Part shown: piece by piece, positions 7,470 through 17,696 of the stretch | Layout: the number at the start of each line of letters is the position of its first letter | Position numbering within the stretch: position 1 is the first letter of the stretch | Source of the DNA: a virus | Length of the DNA stretch: 49,472 nt | Strand: one strand, 5' to 3' | Virus record (IMG/VR): IMGVR_UViG_3300030616_000035 | Coordinates: 1-49,472 of that record | Program-made: the position numbers and the translations under genes | Notes under the pieces: generated by a model | What the model was told of the DNA's origin: nothing | The model's database searches: none | What the model saw: the letters and a program-made list of their open reading frames with translations, nothing else

Positions 7470-9479
7470 ATGAACTACTTATACAAAGATCTCGAAACTT
7501 ATTCGCATAACTCCATAGATTACGGAGTATATAAATACGCTGAACGGGCAGAAATTTTGTTATATCCTTTTGCGTATAATGATGAAGTACCGGATATTTG
7601 GGATGTCACTAAAGATCCCATGCCAGATAAATTAAAGCAATTATTAAAAATAAAAAATCTTCCGTGGGTAGCTCATAACTCACAGTTTGACCGGATTAAT
7701 TTAGAAAAATGTATGGGTATAACTCACTATCCGTGGATTGATACTATGGTCATTGCCTATCAGCACGGTTTACCTGGTGGTTTAGGTACTCTTTGTGACT
7801 TGTATAATTTTCCCGACGCATTGGCAAAACAAAAACGAGGCAAGCAATTAATAGATCTGTTTTGTAAACCACTTGGTAAGAATAGAAAACTTGATCGAGC
7901 TACGAGATTGACGCACCCTAAAGAATGGGAAGAATTTAAAGAATACGCTATACACGATATACTTTCTATGCGTGAACTCCATAAACGTTTGCCGAAATGG
8001 AACTGTACTGCTTATGAATATAAAGTCTGGCAGTTAGACCAAAAAATTAACGAACGCGGTATGAAAATTGATATGGAGATGGTATATTGCGCTATTGAAG
8101 CATTGAAAAAAGCAGTAAAAGAAAATAATGAAAAATTATCTGATCTAACTAAAGGTGTAGTTACTGCCGGGACTCAAAGAGATAGAATTTTAAAGTTTAT
8201 TAAGAATGATCTTGACTGTGATATGCCTAATTTACAAGCATCCACAGTAATAGACTATATAAATAATCCTGTAATACCAGAAGAAGTGAAAACCATACTT
8301 AAATTACGTCAGAATGGATCTAAAAGCAGTACTGCAAAGTATGAAGCGATATTAAATACTGTCAATGATGACGAACGAGTTAGAGCGCATTTGCAGTACG
8401 CCGGTGCTTTTCGTACTATGAGATGGGCTGGTAGAAATATACAGCCTCAAAACTTACCGAAACCAGCAAAAGACCACACCCCGGAAATCTTGTTTGAAGC
8501 TATTGAAGAGCTAAAACGTGGGGGGTTACAAGGTGATGAAGTCCCTTTTTTGTGTTCTTCTATGCTTCGAAATACCATTATAGCAGATAGGGGTAAAAAG
8601 TTAATCGTACCGGATTATAAGAGTATTGAAGGTCGTACCGTGTGTTGGCTTGCAGGGGATAAGAAAAAATTAGATTTGTATAGAAAATTTGATATTGGTG
8701 AAATAAATTATGATATGTATCAGCTTGCGTATGGTAATACTTTTAATGTGGATCCTGAAAGTGTGACGAAAGCACAGAGAACGATTGGTAAACCTATTGA
8801 ATTAATGCTTAATTATCAAGGAGGTGTAGGCGCTTTAATGAAAGGTGCAGCGACTTACGGCATAAATACCGATGATATAGTCAATAATGTTACAATTCCT
8901 GAACCTTTCTACTCCCAGGCTATAGAGTGGTATTATAAAAGTGGTTCAGATCTTGATTTAGATTTGTTTGTTACTTTAGACGGTATTAAAAGACTGTGGA
9001 GGGATAAAAATGAAATTATAGTACAGTATTGGTATAACGTAGAAAATGCGGTAAAAAGTGCTTTGAAAGGCTATAATTCTTATGTTGGTAATTGTATTTT
9101 TGATACGAAAAAGAACTGGCTTCGAATTAAATTACCGTCTGGCAGGTATATTTGTTATGCCAAAAGTCAATTAATAGATAATAAAATTTGCTATTGGCAT
9201 AAAGATAAAATGGTAGATACCTACGGCGGTAAACTGGTTGAAAACATTACTCAAGCGGTTGCGCGTGATGTACTTACTTATGGCATGTTTCAAGCTGAAA
9301 AGCACGGATATAAATTAATACTCACCGTACACGATGAACTTGTAGCTGAAACTCCAGATACCAAAGAATATACCCTTGAAAAGTTATGTGAAATTGTATC
9401 TATACTCCCCGATTGGGCTAATGGTTTGCCCATGCCCGCCGACGGATTTGAAGGGTATAGATACAAAAAAGATGATTAA
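7470..9479 (+). CDS. DNA polymerase, family A, with 3'-5' exonuclease domain
   Basis: The exonuclease domain comes first: DLETYS with Asp7 and Glu9, then the WIDTM segment and YAIHD. The polymerase domain has motif A (VPDYKSIEGR), motif B (RTIGKPIELMLNYQGG) and motif C (VHDE at residues 621-623). This is a replicative phage family A polymerase of 669 residues. An in-frame GTG at 7443 would add nine residues, but it lies inside the terminator stem and codes for the U-tract, so ATG 7470 is preferred; neither start has a clear Shine-Dalgarno site. The stop overlaps that of the convergent fibre gene within TTAA. Confidence 0.93.
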   Translation: MNYLYKDLETYSHNSIDYGVYKYAERAEILLYPFAYNDEVPDIWDVTKDPMPDKLKQLLKIKNLPWVAHNSQFDRINLEKCMGITHYPWIDTMVIAYQHGLPGGLGTLCDLYNFPDALAKQKRGKQLIDLFCKPLGKNRKLDRATRLTHPKEWEEFKEYAIHDILSMRELHKRLPKWNCTAYEYKVWQLDQKINERGMKIDMEMVYCAIEALKKAVKENNEKLSDLTKGVVTAGTQRDRILKFIKNDLDCDMPNLQASTVIDYINNPVIPEEVKTILKLRQNGSKSSTAKYEAILNTVNDDERVRAHLQYAGAFRTMRWAGRNIQPQNLPKPAKDHTPEILFEAIEELKRGGLQGDEVPFLCSSMLRNTIIADRGKKLIVPDYKSIEGRTVCWLAGDKKKLDLYRKFDIGEINYDMYQLAYGNTFNVDPESVTKAQRTIGKPIELMLNYQGGVGALMKGAATYGINTDDIVNNVTIPEPFYSQAIEWYYKSGSDLDLDLFVTLDGIKRLWRDKNEIIVQYWYNVENAVKSALKGYNSYVGNCIFDTKKNWLRIKLPSGRYICYAKSQLIDNKICYWHKDKMVDTYGGKLVENITQAVARDVLTYGMFQAEKHGYKLILTVHDELVAETPDTKEYTLEKLCEIVSILPDWANGLPMPADGFEGYRYKKDD

Positions 9480-11098
9480 CCTAAAATATTGGCTGTTTGT
9501 AAATCAGCTATAAGAGTACCTACTACATCAGCTAACTCTGCTATAGCTACAGTATCAGCATCAAAAGCCCGGTCTGTACTTACGTTTGTTGGCGTGTACG
9601 CTGAACTTTTTGCGACTGATACGAGATTTTTAGAAGCATCAGTAGCTATAGGTAACGAAGCGGTTAAATTTCCGATTGCTACATTTCCCCCATTAAAATA
9701 AGAATCTCCGTTAGTGTTTAGTAAAACTTTAGAAGTTGCAGATGTGTCATTTAGACTCAGTAAAGCATCCCCGCTATTATCCCCCATATATCCACTAAAT
9801 TTATTATTACAAGAAAAATATATAGCTGTATAATCTGTTTTTATTGTGGGAAAACTGTCTGAAGCATATCCGGGCAATGATCCAGTATCTTTAAACAGCC
9901 CTAAATAATTTCCGGCAGAAGTTCCCGTTCCGCCTTTAGCTACTATATCAGCGTTTACTTCTAAAGCATACCCCGTACTCGATGTACAAACTCCCATATT
10001 TCCGTTATTAAATATAAAATCCCCTGAACCCACCTCCTGACTATCAAAAACCATATCAGAACCATCGTAAGTAATAGAACAGTCATCTCCCGCACCAAAA
10101 TAATTTTTATGGCTGTCTGCGCTATGATAAATATTTCCATAAGTATGAACATCATTAGATGTATCGATTTTAAAAGCCTCAGAATTGTTAACGTATATCG
10201 CAACCGGATGATTTGAAGTAGATCCTACTCTAAAATCGGTATTACCCCATGCTTGTATTAACCCATTACAGTTGTTAGTTTGTAAAAACAAAGTAGCAAA
10301 ATCACTATAAGTAGCAGATATACTTCCAAATGCTGGATCCATCGTTATTGAATTTGATCCGTCCGTCAGCCCTACATTACCCTCGATATTTAAATCGTAC
10401 CCGGTATTAGTAGTTTGTATGCTTAATTTTCCGTCGTCAATTCGTACATTACCATTTTCAAAAACGAAACCTCCTGAACCGACGTCTTGACTATTAAAAT
10501 ACATATTTGAACCATCATAAGTTATAGAACTATCCGAACCTGTACCAAAAAAAACTTTTTCATTATCTTTTATTATTATACTACCTTCAGCGGTTATGTC
10601 TTGGGAAGTATCAATAGTAGCTGCAAGGGTATCCGCGGTATACAATTTCATTTCTGATCCGGCTATTTTAGCGTTAAGTATAAGCTCTCCGTCATCGTGA
10701 TTCCAATTTATAAAAGCACCTTGATTATCAGAAGGTGAACCAAAGCAAAGTGTAGTGTCGTAGCTATCCGGGGCTAAAAAAGTAGCTCCACAATCACCAT
10801 CATTTTCAAGTACTAATTCGTTCATGTTAGTATCTGCGCTTACTGATCCCGCGCTACCTGTCCAAATATGAAATTTTCCGTCTGGACTATCTGTAGTAAC
10901 CCCGCCCCACCCCACGCTTGACCAGTATATCCATGAGTCATCTGTACTAGTGAACCACTGCATGTCGATCCCATTGAGCATGAGATGGCCCATTTTATTG
11001 GTATCAGTAGTAAAACCTAACTGACCTGCTATAAGCGTAGTCGGTAAATTTGCTTCCGTATCTTCAACTCTAATGATATCTTTGTTTTCGTTTGCCAT
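9476..11098 (-). CDS. Tail fibre-like virion protein with internal repeats
   Basis: The last gene of the tail operon. The protein (540 residues) is rich in Gly, Ser, Thr, Asn and Asp and predicted beta-rich. A segment of about 35 residues occurs twice: an FGTG or FGAG start, then ITYDGS, NSQDVGSG or DSQEVGSG, then NGN. Such repeats are common in trimeric beta-structured fibres of environmental phages. The N-terminal segment (residues 1-60) probably attaches it to the tail tip. The C-terminus has a short helix (ADTVAIAELADVVGTLIADLQ). The role in host binding is inferred from position and composition. Confidence 0.65.
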   Translation of the reverse strand: MANENKDIIRVEDTEANLPTTLIAGQLGFTTDTNKMGHLMLNGIDMQWFTSTDDSWIYWSSVGWGGVTTDSPDGKFHIWTGSAGSVSADTNMNELVLENDGDCGATFLAPDSYDTTLCFGSPSDNQGAFINWNHDDGELILNAKIAGSEMKLYTADTLAATIDTSQDITAEGSIIIKDNEKVFFGTGSDSSITYDGSNMYFNSQDVGSGGFVFENGNVRIDDGKLSIQTTNTGYDLNIEGNVGLTDGSNSITMDPAFGSISATYSDFATLFLQTNNCNGLIQAWGNTDFRVGSTSNHPVAIYVNNSEAFKIDTSNDVHTYGNIYHSADSHKNYFGAGDDCSITYDGSDMVFDSQEVGSGDFIFNNGNMGVCTSSTGYALEVNADIVAKGGTGTSAGNYLGLFKDTGSLPGYASDSFPTIKTDYTAIYFSCNNKFSGYMGDNSGDALLSLNDTSATSKVLLNTNGDSYFNGGNVAIGNLTASLPIATDASKNLVSVAKSSAYTPTNVSTDRAFDADTVAIAELADVVGTLIADLQTANILG

Positions 11099-11101
11099 AA
11101 T

Positions 11102-14100
11102 TTAACTCTCCGTTATTGTATTACTCTGTGAGCCTGATTCTGTCACGGTATCAGGGGCATCTCCGGTTTCTATTATAACTCCGTTGGATACTCCAGGTAT
11201 CCCGGCTGCGTAAGTTGATGCAAGTGTTAGTTCTAGATTTATTTTTGAATTGTTCATGTCAATAGATATTTTAGTGATCCAGCCATATAACGTTACATTA
11301 TTTGTTAAAATCGGATCTGTAAAACTTATATAATCTAATAGCTCAAGAGTTATATTTGTTGTTGTAACTGGTACACTTATATTTACTTGATTTTTCGGTA
11401 ATGTAGTCCACTCTACCATATTTTGTAAATACATATAAGGTGCTGAAAGTGAAGAAACTACAGATGTTTCAAGGTTATTATATGCTGCATAATCATAAAA
11501 CCATTTACATTTCATAAGATTATCTGGTGCGCTTTTTATTACTTTTGTTTTTGTATATGCAAAGTGACAGTCATCCCAAAACTGTTTAGCACTACCGTAA
11601 GAATGTAAACCTTCAACGTATGTCATCCATAACGGAGTCCCGGAGGGTTCCTTGTATACAGTGGCATACGGTGCATCTCCAGAAATAGCTCCTGTTTGAT
11701 ATATAAGCGCATCTCTATATAGTACGTCAGTAGTATCTACTGAATACACATAAGCAAAATAAGCGTGATCTGCTGAGTCTATGCCGGAATCCCCGTATTG
11801 TATATAGTATGTGATATAATCCCCAATAGCTAAAGTGCCTGATACATCAGCATCGAAGACTATCTTACCCGATCCATTACCATAAAAAGTTATGTTTACT
11901 AAATTCGGAGAAGTTATTTCTGTAGCTACCCCATCAGTTGATGTGAGATAGTCGGGAAAAGCTGACTGGTCTATGTTTGTTATGCCGATAGATTTATCGT
12001 ATTTTTTTGATCCCGGATTATAGCCCCAATATAGTTTATAATCGTTGTAACATTTTAAAAGTGAAGTTTTACGAAAATTTTTAATTGAATTTCTTAAAAT
12101 ATTACTATCTGTAAAAGCAGTTGATACACTTTGATTTTCTCTAAATGCCGTGACTTTCAGATCTCCGTCTCGCTTTTGAAACATACCAACAAAACCAAAT
12201 TGACATAGTTCTTTGAGATATTCTATAGAATTTTTTTGCTGTGTTACTTGCCTTCCTATTTCCCATCCATAAGTAGATTTTCGTGTATCTGCAAGATTTC
12301 CGTAATCGATATTGACTTGGGGAATACCGTCATAGCTTTCTAAAATATGGTATATAGCATGATAAATAGAGTCGGAAAGATCACCACTAAAATTTATTTT
12401 TTCTCCCCCATCAACCCGCATAAATAATGCATCGTTAGCGGTTTCTGTATTTCTGTAAGAAAAAACTCCTATCTGTCTTATAAGCACTCCTTCCAAAGTA
12501 GTGTCGGCAGTAGTACTAAATTTTAATCTTAGTTGTACCATTTTTAAAGTTTTATTTTTTATCATATCAATAAGATCATCAGGCAATTTCATATAATTTC
12601 TAACTGCGTTTCCATCCGCATCCTCTTCACCAAAAAGCGAATCTGTACCACCTAAACCTATTGTGCCGTTTTTGTAGTATTCGTACGGTAAAAAATTATA
12701 ACGTACGGTATCCGTAAATGGATAACTATCAGTTTCTATTTCATACGTATAATCTATACCCATTTGATCAGTAAAACTGTGCATTCTTTCATATACGTCA
12801 ATTGCTACGAAATCAAAACCCACTCCAAAATCATAAGCTCCGGCCGCATCTGGATCTACTATTACATCGAGATCCACCCCCACGTATATTTCCTCTGAAT
12901 CTTTTAAATTGAAATTATTTAAGTCAAGGTCAAAATAATAACCTGGAAATGGGTACGCGGCATCTGGTGTATGTGAAGTATCAATCCAGTAGTTACCTTG
13001 AGAACTGCAATCAGTCTCTGTTTGCCGGTTCATATCTGCCAAATTTGCAGCATCAGATAAGTTAACCGGAGTATCGTTGTTTGTTCGCACTATTAAACAG
13101 TTGCAGCCATGAGGTGTCATATACTGTACTGTTCCATCTTTACCAATATCGACTTGTAATAGTTCTACGCTGTCTCGACCTTCCCGGAAAGCTATATCAG
13201 TTACTAATCCGTGGGTGTCTATCATTTCCTCTTTATCGCGGTCGTAATTGAACATATACGGTTGATTGTAGCTGTCGTATTTAAAAGCGTTAATTCCTTG
13301 ATTGCTTACTATATGCCTGCTTTTAGCATCTAAAATTTCAAACCACCAAGTTTCTCCTATACTGTCTTTGTCATCTGCCCAACTATAAGCATAATTACTT
13401 ACAGTAGCTTGTGGGGTGTCAAAAGAAGATGCTATCCAACACCTTGTCCAATAGCAATTCGGAAAGCTTGAATTTCCGGTTGCGTGTACACCCGAACTAT
13501 TATTGTCTAAAATTTGTAATAATCGGCTGGTTTCTGCGTTATCTCCCGAAACCGCACGTAAATAAAACCCTGCCAATTCTCCACTTTCAAAAGTTTTTCT
13601 CATAGTTATAATATCAATACGGCTGTATGCTGCGTATTCAGCGAACGCGGCAGTATATATAATATCGGAGTCTTGTATACCCGGGCTGCCGGCATGATAT
13701 TTACCGCTTGCGTAATCAAGTACTATATTTGTAGTCACCCCTGAAACATTAAAAAGTTGTGCATACGGTAGGTTTCCAAGACATACAGGTATAGTATTTC
13801 CGTAAGAGGATTTTTTAGCAAGTGGATATATATTTGGGCTTATTTGATTTGGCGGAAAAGATTTATGTATTTTCCTATAATTAGAATTACATTTTATTTG
13901 TGTTTGATTTTCTTCATAAGGATCGTCCTCTATTATACCTGTCCAGGCAGAATAAAATTTATCAGCAATTACACAGTATACTTTTATCTCGGCATTGAGT
14001 ATTGAAATACTTACGTCTTCAAGTGCTTTCCAGAATTTCATTACGTTATGAGTTTTGAAAGAAAATCCTGAAACTGTACCGTAGTTCCCACCGTTTTCTA

Positions 14101-14329
14101 TATCTATTCTACGGTTAGGGGGTGAAAAACCATTGGCAAGTAAGATACCTTCATACCACACGTCAGTATTATTAGAATCATCTTCCCATAGAGGGCAGGT
14201 AGGACTTCCGTCATACCCTGGCCTTCCCGTTATTAGTCTTATATACCCATCAGTTGTCAAACCAATTGTTGCATTAGTTGAACCGGTTACTTCGGTATTT
14301 ATCTCAATCGCGTATTGTACTTCGCTCAT
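11102..14329 (-). CDS. Large tail tip / hub protein
   Basis: At 1075 residues it is the largest gene and lies between the distal tail protein candidate and the fibre gene, where siphoviruses encode the tail hub or tip protein. It is beta-rich, aromatic and Asn/Asp-rich throughout. A region near residues 640-760 (YHAIYHILESYDGIPQVNIDY...QQKNSIEYLKELCQFG) resembles the hub-type segment seen in other phage tail-tip proteins. The C-terminal 30 residues are a low-complexity Thr/Ser/Gly/Glu tail. No enzymatic motif was recognised. Function is inferred from gene order and size. Confidence 0.6.
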   Translation of the reverse strand: MSEVQYAIEINTEVTGSTNATIGLTTDGYIRLITGRPGYDGSPTCPLWEDDSNNTDVWYEGILLANGFSPPNRRIDIENGGNYGTVSGFSFKTHNVMKFWKALEDVSISILNAEIKVYCVIADKFYSAWTGIIEDDPYEENQTQIKCNSNYRKIHKSFPPNQISPNIYPLAKKSSYGNTIPVCLGNLPYAQLFNVSGVTTNIVLDYASGKYHAGSPGIQDSDIIYTAAFAEYAAYSRIDIITMRKTFESGELAGFYLRAVSGDNAETSRLLQILDNNSSGVHATGNSSFPNCYWTRCWIASSFDTPQATVSNYAYSWADDKDSIGETWWFEILDAKSRHIVSNQGINAFKYDSYNQPYMFNYDRDKEEMIDTHGLVTDIAFREGRDSVELLQVDIGKDGTVQYMTPHGCNCLIVRTNNDTPVNLSDAANLADMNRQTETDCSSQGNYWIDTSHTPDAAYPFPGYYFDLDLNNFNLKDSEEIYVGVDLDVIVDPDAAGAYDFGVGFDFVAIDVYERMHSFTDQMGIDYTYEIETDSYPFTDTVRYNFLPYEYYKNGTIGLGGTDSLFGEEDADGNAVRNYMKLPDDLIDMIKNKTLKMVQLRLKFSTTADTTLEGVLIRQIGVFSYRNTETANDALFMRVDGGEKINFSGDLSDSIYHAIYHILESYDGIPQVNIDYGNLADTRKSTYGWEIGRQVTQQKNSIEYLKELCQFGFVGMFQKRDGDLKVTAFRENQSVSTAFTDSNILRNSIKNFRKTSLLKCYNDYKLYWGYNPGSKKYDKSIGITNIDQSAFPDYLTSTDGVATEITSPNLVNITFYGNGSGKIVFDADVSGTLAIGDYITYYIQYGDSGIDSADHAYFAYVYSVDTTDVLYRDALIYQTGAISGDAPYATVYKEPSGTPLWMTYVEGLHSYGSAKQFWDDCHFAYTKTKVIKSAPDNLMKCKWFYDYAAYNNLETSVVSSLSAPYMYLQNMVEWTTLPKNQVNISVPVTTTNITLELLDYISFTDPILTNNVTLYGWITKISIDMNNSKINLELTLASTYAAGIPGVSNGVIIETGDAPDTVTESGSQSNTITES

Positions 14330-15097
14330 TTATACTACTTCCGCTAATTTCATTTTAATTCGCCAAAAATTTATATTAATTAGTTCGTCTTTGAAATCTA
14401 AAACTTTTACTGTAATTGGGTAGCTTCCACGTTTTGAGCCAAAAGGATTAGTCACCCCGGCTATATCAGCAATTACCATATTTCCACCTCGAATAGTTGA
14501 CAATAGATATCTACGAAAATTTTTCATATCAGTCTGGCTGAGTATAAAAATACCTTCAAAAATTCCAGTGTCTTTTTCGTGATCTATATACGTAAAAGTG
14601 TTGTCATAAGTATCTAATTTTTCTATTGTCCAGGTAGAGTCCCCGCGATAGCCTATCAATGGTTTTAGTGTAGGTAGAGAAGGTGTCCCGCTGTAAGGGT
14701 AAGGAGCTTCAACTAACTGCATAGTACACGACCATGTATAGCTTTTGAATTGTTTTTGCTTTCGTTTATCCCATTTTACTATTGTTGCATCAACACCCAA
14801 AGTATAATAAATATCTGCTCCGAAAATCTGATCCTCTATTATATTAAACTGCGATAAAGTAAAATAATTAGTTCCTCCGGCTCTATTGGCTTCGAATTGA
14901 TCTATAATATTGTCTACCTCAGTTTCTGTCCCGTAAAACGTAACTTTACTTTTGTAAATATCATTTGTAGCTCCGCGATCTACCGCCAACCAATTACCAT
15001 CAGCAGCTTGTATCCAGTTTAGTGCTGCGGTAGTATCAGGAACAGCATTAAACCTAAATACATCAAACTGTACTATATCAGTTCCGGTAACTCGCAT
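14330..15097 (-). CDS. Distal tail protein candidate
   Basis: This 255-residue protein follows the tape measure gene (TAATG overlap), the place of the distal tail (Dit-like) protein in siphoviruses. It has several Trp and Tyr residues, a KSYTWSCTMQLVEAPYPYSG segment and a repeated strand pattern (TGIFEGIFILSQTDMKNFRRYLLSTIRGG) consistent with a beta-sandwich. A ring linking tail tube and tip is the expected role. No sequence family was recognised; the call rests on order. Confidence 0.5.
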   Translation of the reverse strand: MRVTGTDIVQFDVFRFNAVPDTTAALNWIQAADGNWLAVDRGATNDIYKSKVTFYGTETEVDNIIDQFEANRAGGTNYFTLSQFNIIEDQIFGADIYYTLGVDATIVKWDKRKQKQFKSYTWSCTMQLVEAPYPYSGTPSLPTLKPLIGYRGDSTWTIEKLDTYDNTFTYIDHEKDTGIFEGIFILSQTDMKNFRRYLLSTIRGGNMVIADIAGVTNPFGSKRGSYPITVKVLDFKDELININFWRIKMKLAEVV

Positions 15098-17337
15098 TAA
15101 AAAACCACCCCGGCTATACGTCCAGATTCCGAAAGATCCAAAAGGGACTGTCTCAAAGCTTCGTTTTTATCTTCCAGGGTTTGATCTATCTGAGCGAGTG
15201 TATCTTGGTTTACATTGCCTTGAATTATGATATTTGTATCTCCGATAGTAACACCCATGTTTTTTTGCTGTTCTTTGGTCAATACCATTTCACCAGGATT
15301 GGCACGTATTAAATGCTGATCCCCGGTTGCAGACTTTCCGGCCTCTTGCTGTACTATACCACCCTTAGCGAATTTTTGAGCCGCTATAGTTGCGATACTT
15401 GCTGCCGTTGCTACGCCCTGCAATACAAGCATAGGTATTGCTGCCGGAAAACCTACGTTTGCAATGGTTTTTGTTGCACCTAAAGCACCGTTTATTAGTG
15501 CTTGAAAAATGGCCCGTCTTTTATTTTTCTCAAAAGCTTCACGTTCTACCGCTTCTATCAGCTTTGCTTTTTCTTCTTCTGATTTTTTAGAGTTTTTAAT
15601 ACGTTCTATTTGCTGTTTTTTATCGTGTGCAGTACGTTGTGAACCTATTGTGAATAAGGCATTCGAGATCATACTGGCCGAATCAATCGCGGTATTTATA
15701 TACGCTTTTTGTAATTCCCGCTTTTTTCTATCTTCTTCAATATACATTGCTGTGCGGGCTATAGACCATTCTTCCCGTTTACGTTGCATCTCCTCTTCTT
15801 TTTCCATGATTTGTTGATCTATAGTATATTTAAATTCTGCCTGTTCCTGGTATTTCGTAGCCATTTCTTCGAAGTACGAAACTGGTACTTTTGGAGTTTT
15901 AAAAGCCGCTGAAGGTGCAGACACCCCACCGCCTGAACTTGGCGTTTCTGTAGTACCACCTCCACTTGAGGCCGGTAAAGCTCCGCTTGAAACTCCTTGC
16001 ACGTTTTGATTTAACGCTTTTATAGCCTCGTTGACAGTTTCGATATTATTTAAAGCATCTTGCATAGTATCAGGACTAAACAAAACGCTTTTATGTGCTT
16101 GAAAGGCAAGTTGCGTATCTCTAATAGCTTCATATTCGGATCGTAATTCTTTTAGTCCTTGCATTTCTTCAACTATTGCATCGTTCATTTCTTCCTGTTT
16201 TTTAACGTCTTTTTGACTTAATAAGAACTTCCATGCTTGAGCTAATTCTGTTACTTCGGTTATTACCTTTGATAGTGCGGGGGCTAATACGTCTCTGGTA
16301 GTAAGCGCAAGTCCTTCTAAAGCACTTTTCATTTTTACCATTGCACCCGGGAGAGAATCAAGCATTGTATCGGCCATTCTTTTTGCTGATCCATCGGCGT
16401 TTTGTAATTCATTTGACAATACTGCTACATCATCAGCCGCACCAATTAACACAGTTGCGGCGGTTGAGCTTAATAGCCCGAACATATCTGTAGTATCGGT
16501 CAAATCAAGATTTAGAGATTTTAAGACTTTTAATTTTTCAACGAAAGTATCAGCTTTTTGTCCTGTCGCTGCGATAGCTTTTGAAGCTTTGGAATTACTA
16601 TCTGCAAGCTGAAGCATTACGCGCCTTGTAGCAGTACCGGCTTGACTTGAATCTATTGCACGATCAGCAAGCGCGCCCAAAGCTGCAGTTACATCTTCAA
16701 TACTGTTCCCGGATTCCGCGCCAATCGTACCTGCGTATTTCATAGCTTCTGAAAATTTATTCGCGTCTAAAGCACTCGAAGTAAAAGATTTTGCCATTAC
16801 ATCGACTACTTTATTAGTTTGATCTGCTTTAAGCCCGAATTGGTTTAATGTTTGAGTGGATATCGTTGCAGCTTCAGCAAGTCCTATTTGAGACATAGCC
16901 GCAAGATCTAATACTGCACTACCCGAAGCTAATATTTCATTTACTGTTTGTCCTAATTTCGCCTGTTCTGTATAAGCATCCATTACTTGACTTGCAGTAA
17001 AAGCAGTTGTAGCACCGTAATTTAAAGCCGCTTTTTCGAGTGCTTTAAATTGTTCTGTGGTAGGTTGTACTATTGCCTTGAGTTTTGCTGAGGCACCGGA
17101 GAAAGAAAATACTGATTTTACTGTAAAATCTAAAGCTTTTTTCGTAGCATATAAAGCCGCCGTAGTCCCAACAATAGAAGGTAATGCGGCGGATAAAGAA
17201 CTACCGAAACCTTTAGCACTTTTACCAGATTTCTTAAACTCTCCGTCATTTTCACGGAGATTTTTATTTATCTTTTTTAACTTAGCTGATATATCATCAA
17301 CTAATTCATATACATATTTTACTTTTTCGTTCGACAC
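15097..17337 (-). CDS. Tail tape measure protein (TP901 type)
   Basis: Residues about 95-260 hold the conserved block of TP901-type tape measures (TTAFTASQVMDAYTEQAKLGQTV, later SSALDANKFSEAMKYAGTIGAES and ADRAIDSSQAGTATRR). A Ser/Gly-rich linker near residue 465 is followed by a long charged coiled coil (about 490-640), a hydrophobic segment (GATKTIANVGFPAAIPMLVLQG) and a C-terminal IRANPGEMVLTKEQQ. The length of 746 residues predicts a tail of about 110 nm at the usual 1.5 angstrom per residue. The start is GTG, preceded by GAGG; it overlaps the end of the frameshifted chaperone frame. Confidence 0.92.
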   Translation of the reverse strand: MSNEKVKYVYELVDDISAKLKKINKNLRENDGEFKKSGKSAKGFGSSLSAALPSIVGTTAALYATKKALDFTVKSVFSFSGASAKLKAIVQPTTEQFKALEKAALNYGATTAFTASQVMDAYTEQAKLGQTVNEILASGSAVLDLAAMSQIGLAEAATISTQTLNQFGLKADQTNKVVDVMAKSFTSSALDANKFSEAMKYAGTIGAESGNSIEDVTAALGALADRAIDSSQAGTATRRVMLQLADSNSKASKAIAATGQKADTFVEKLKVLKSLNLDLTDTTDMFGLLSSTAATVLIGAADDVAVLSNELQNADGSAKRMADTMLDSLPGAMVKMKSALEGLALTTRDVLAPALSKVITEVTELAQAWKFLLSQKDVKKQEEMNDAIVEEMQGLKELRSEYEAIRDTQLAFQAHKSVLFSPDTMQDALNNIETVNEAIKALNQNVQGVSSGALPASSGGGTTETPSSGGGVSAPSAAFKTPKVPVSYFEEMATKYQEQAEFKYTIDQQIMEKEEEMQRKREEWSIARTAMYIEEDRKKRELQKAYINTAIDSASMISNALFTIGSQRTAHDKKQQIERIKNSKKSEEEKAKLIEAVEREAFEKNKRRAIFQALINGALGATKTIANVGFPAAIPMLVLQGVATAASIATIAAQKFAKGGIVQQEAGKSATGDQHLIRANPGEMVLTKEQQKNMGVTIGDTNIIIQGNVNQDTLAQIDQTLEDKNEALRQSLLDLSESGRIAGVVF

Positions 17338-17696
17338 GTCAAAGCCTCATCTAGTTTTCTGAAGTTCTTTTTTTGTTTTTCAATTTCTTTCTTATCTTCC
17401 CGGCCTTGATCTAAATAATATTCATAGATATTGATTGCTTCAAAGAATTTTGGATTAGTTTTATTGTAATCTAGCGGTTTACAAAATCCATTTTTAATTT
17501 GTCTATACTTGTTATACCAATGCTTTATTTGTAATGATAAATAAGTTAATGGGCATATATAAAACTCGTAATCTCCTATTACCCAAACCGGAGCGTGTGT
17601 GGGTTGTTCACAACCTCTTATTTTTTTGATTTGGTCATTCGTACACTCATCACACGATGAGTCTATTAATCCCGAATGCACCCCGGCAAGTACTAT
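17319..17696 (-). CDS. Frameshift extension of the tail assembly chaperone (gpGT-like T domain)
   Basis: The frame is open in the -1 phase relative to the upstream chaperone. Ribosomes that slip on GGGTTTA at 17702-17696 would continue here for about 125 residues, giving a fusion of about 283 residues. An independent start is unlikely: the only upstream start codon is a TTG without a ribosome site. The domain has six cysteines, including SSCDEC, RGC and YICP, which look like a zinc site, then a charged helical tail. In lambda the equivalent gpGT carries tape measure protein and tube subunits together. It overlaps the tape measure start. Confidence 0.75.
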   Translation of the reverse strand: MVLAGVHSGLIDSSCDECTNDQIKKIRGCEQPTHAPVWVIGDYEFYICPLTYLSLQIKHWYNKYRQIKNGFCKPLDYNKTNPKFFEAINIYEYYLDQGREDKKEIEKQKKNFRKLDEALTCRTKK

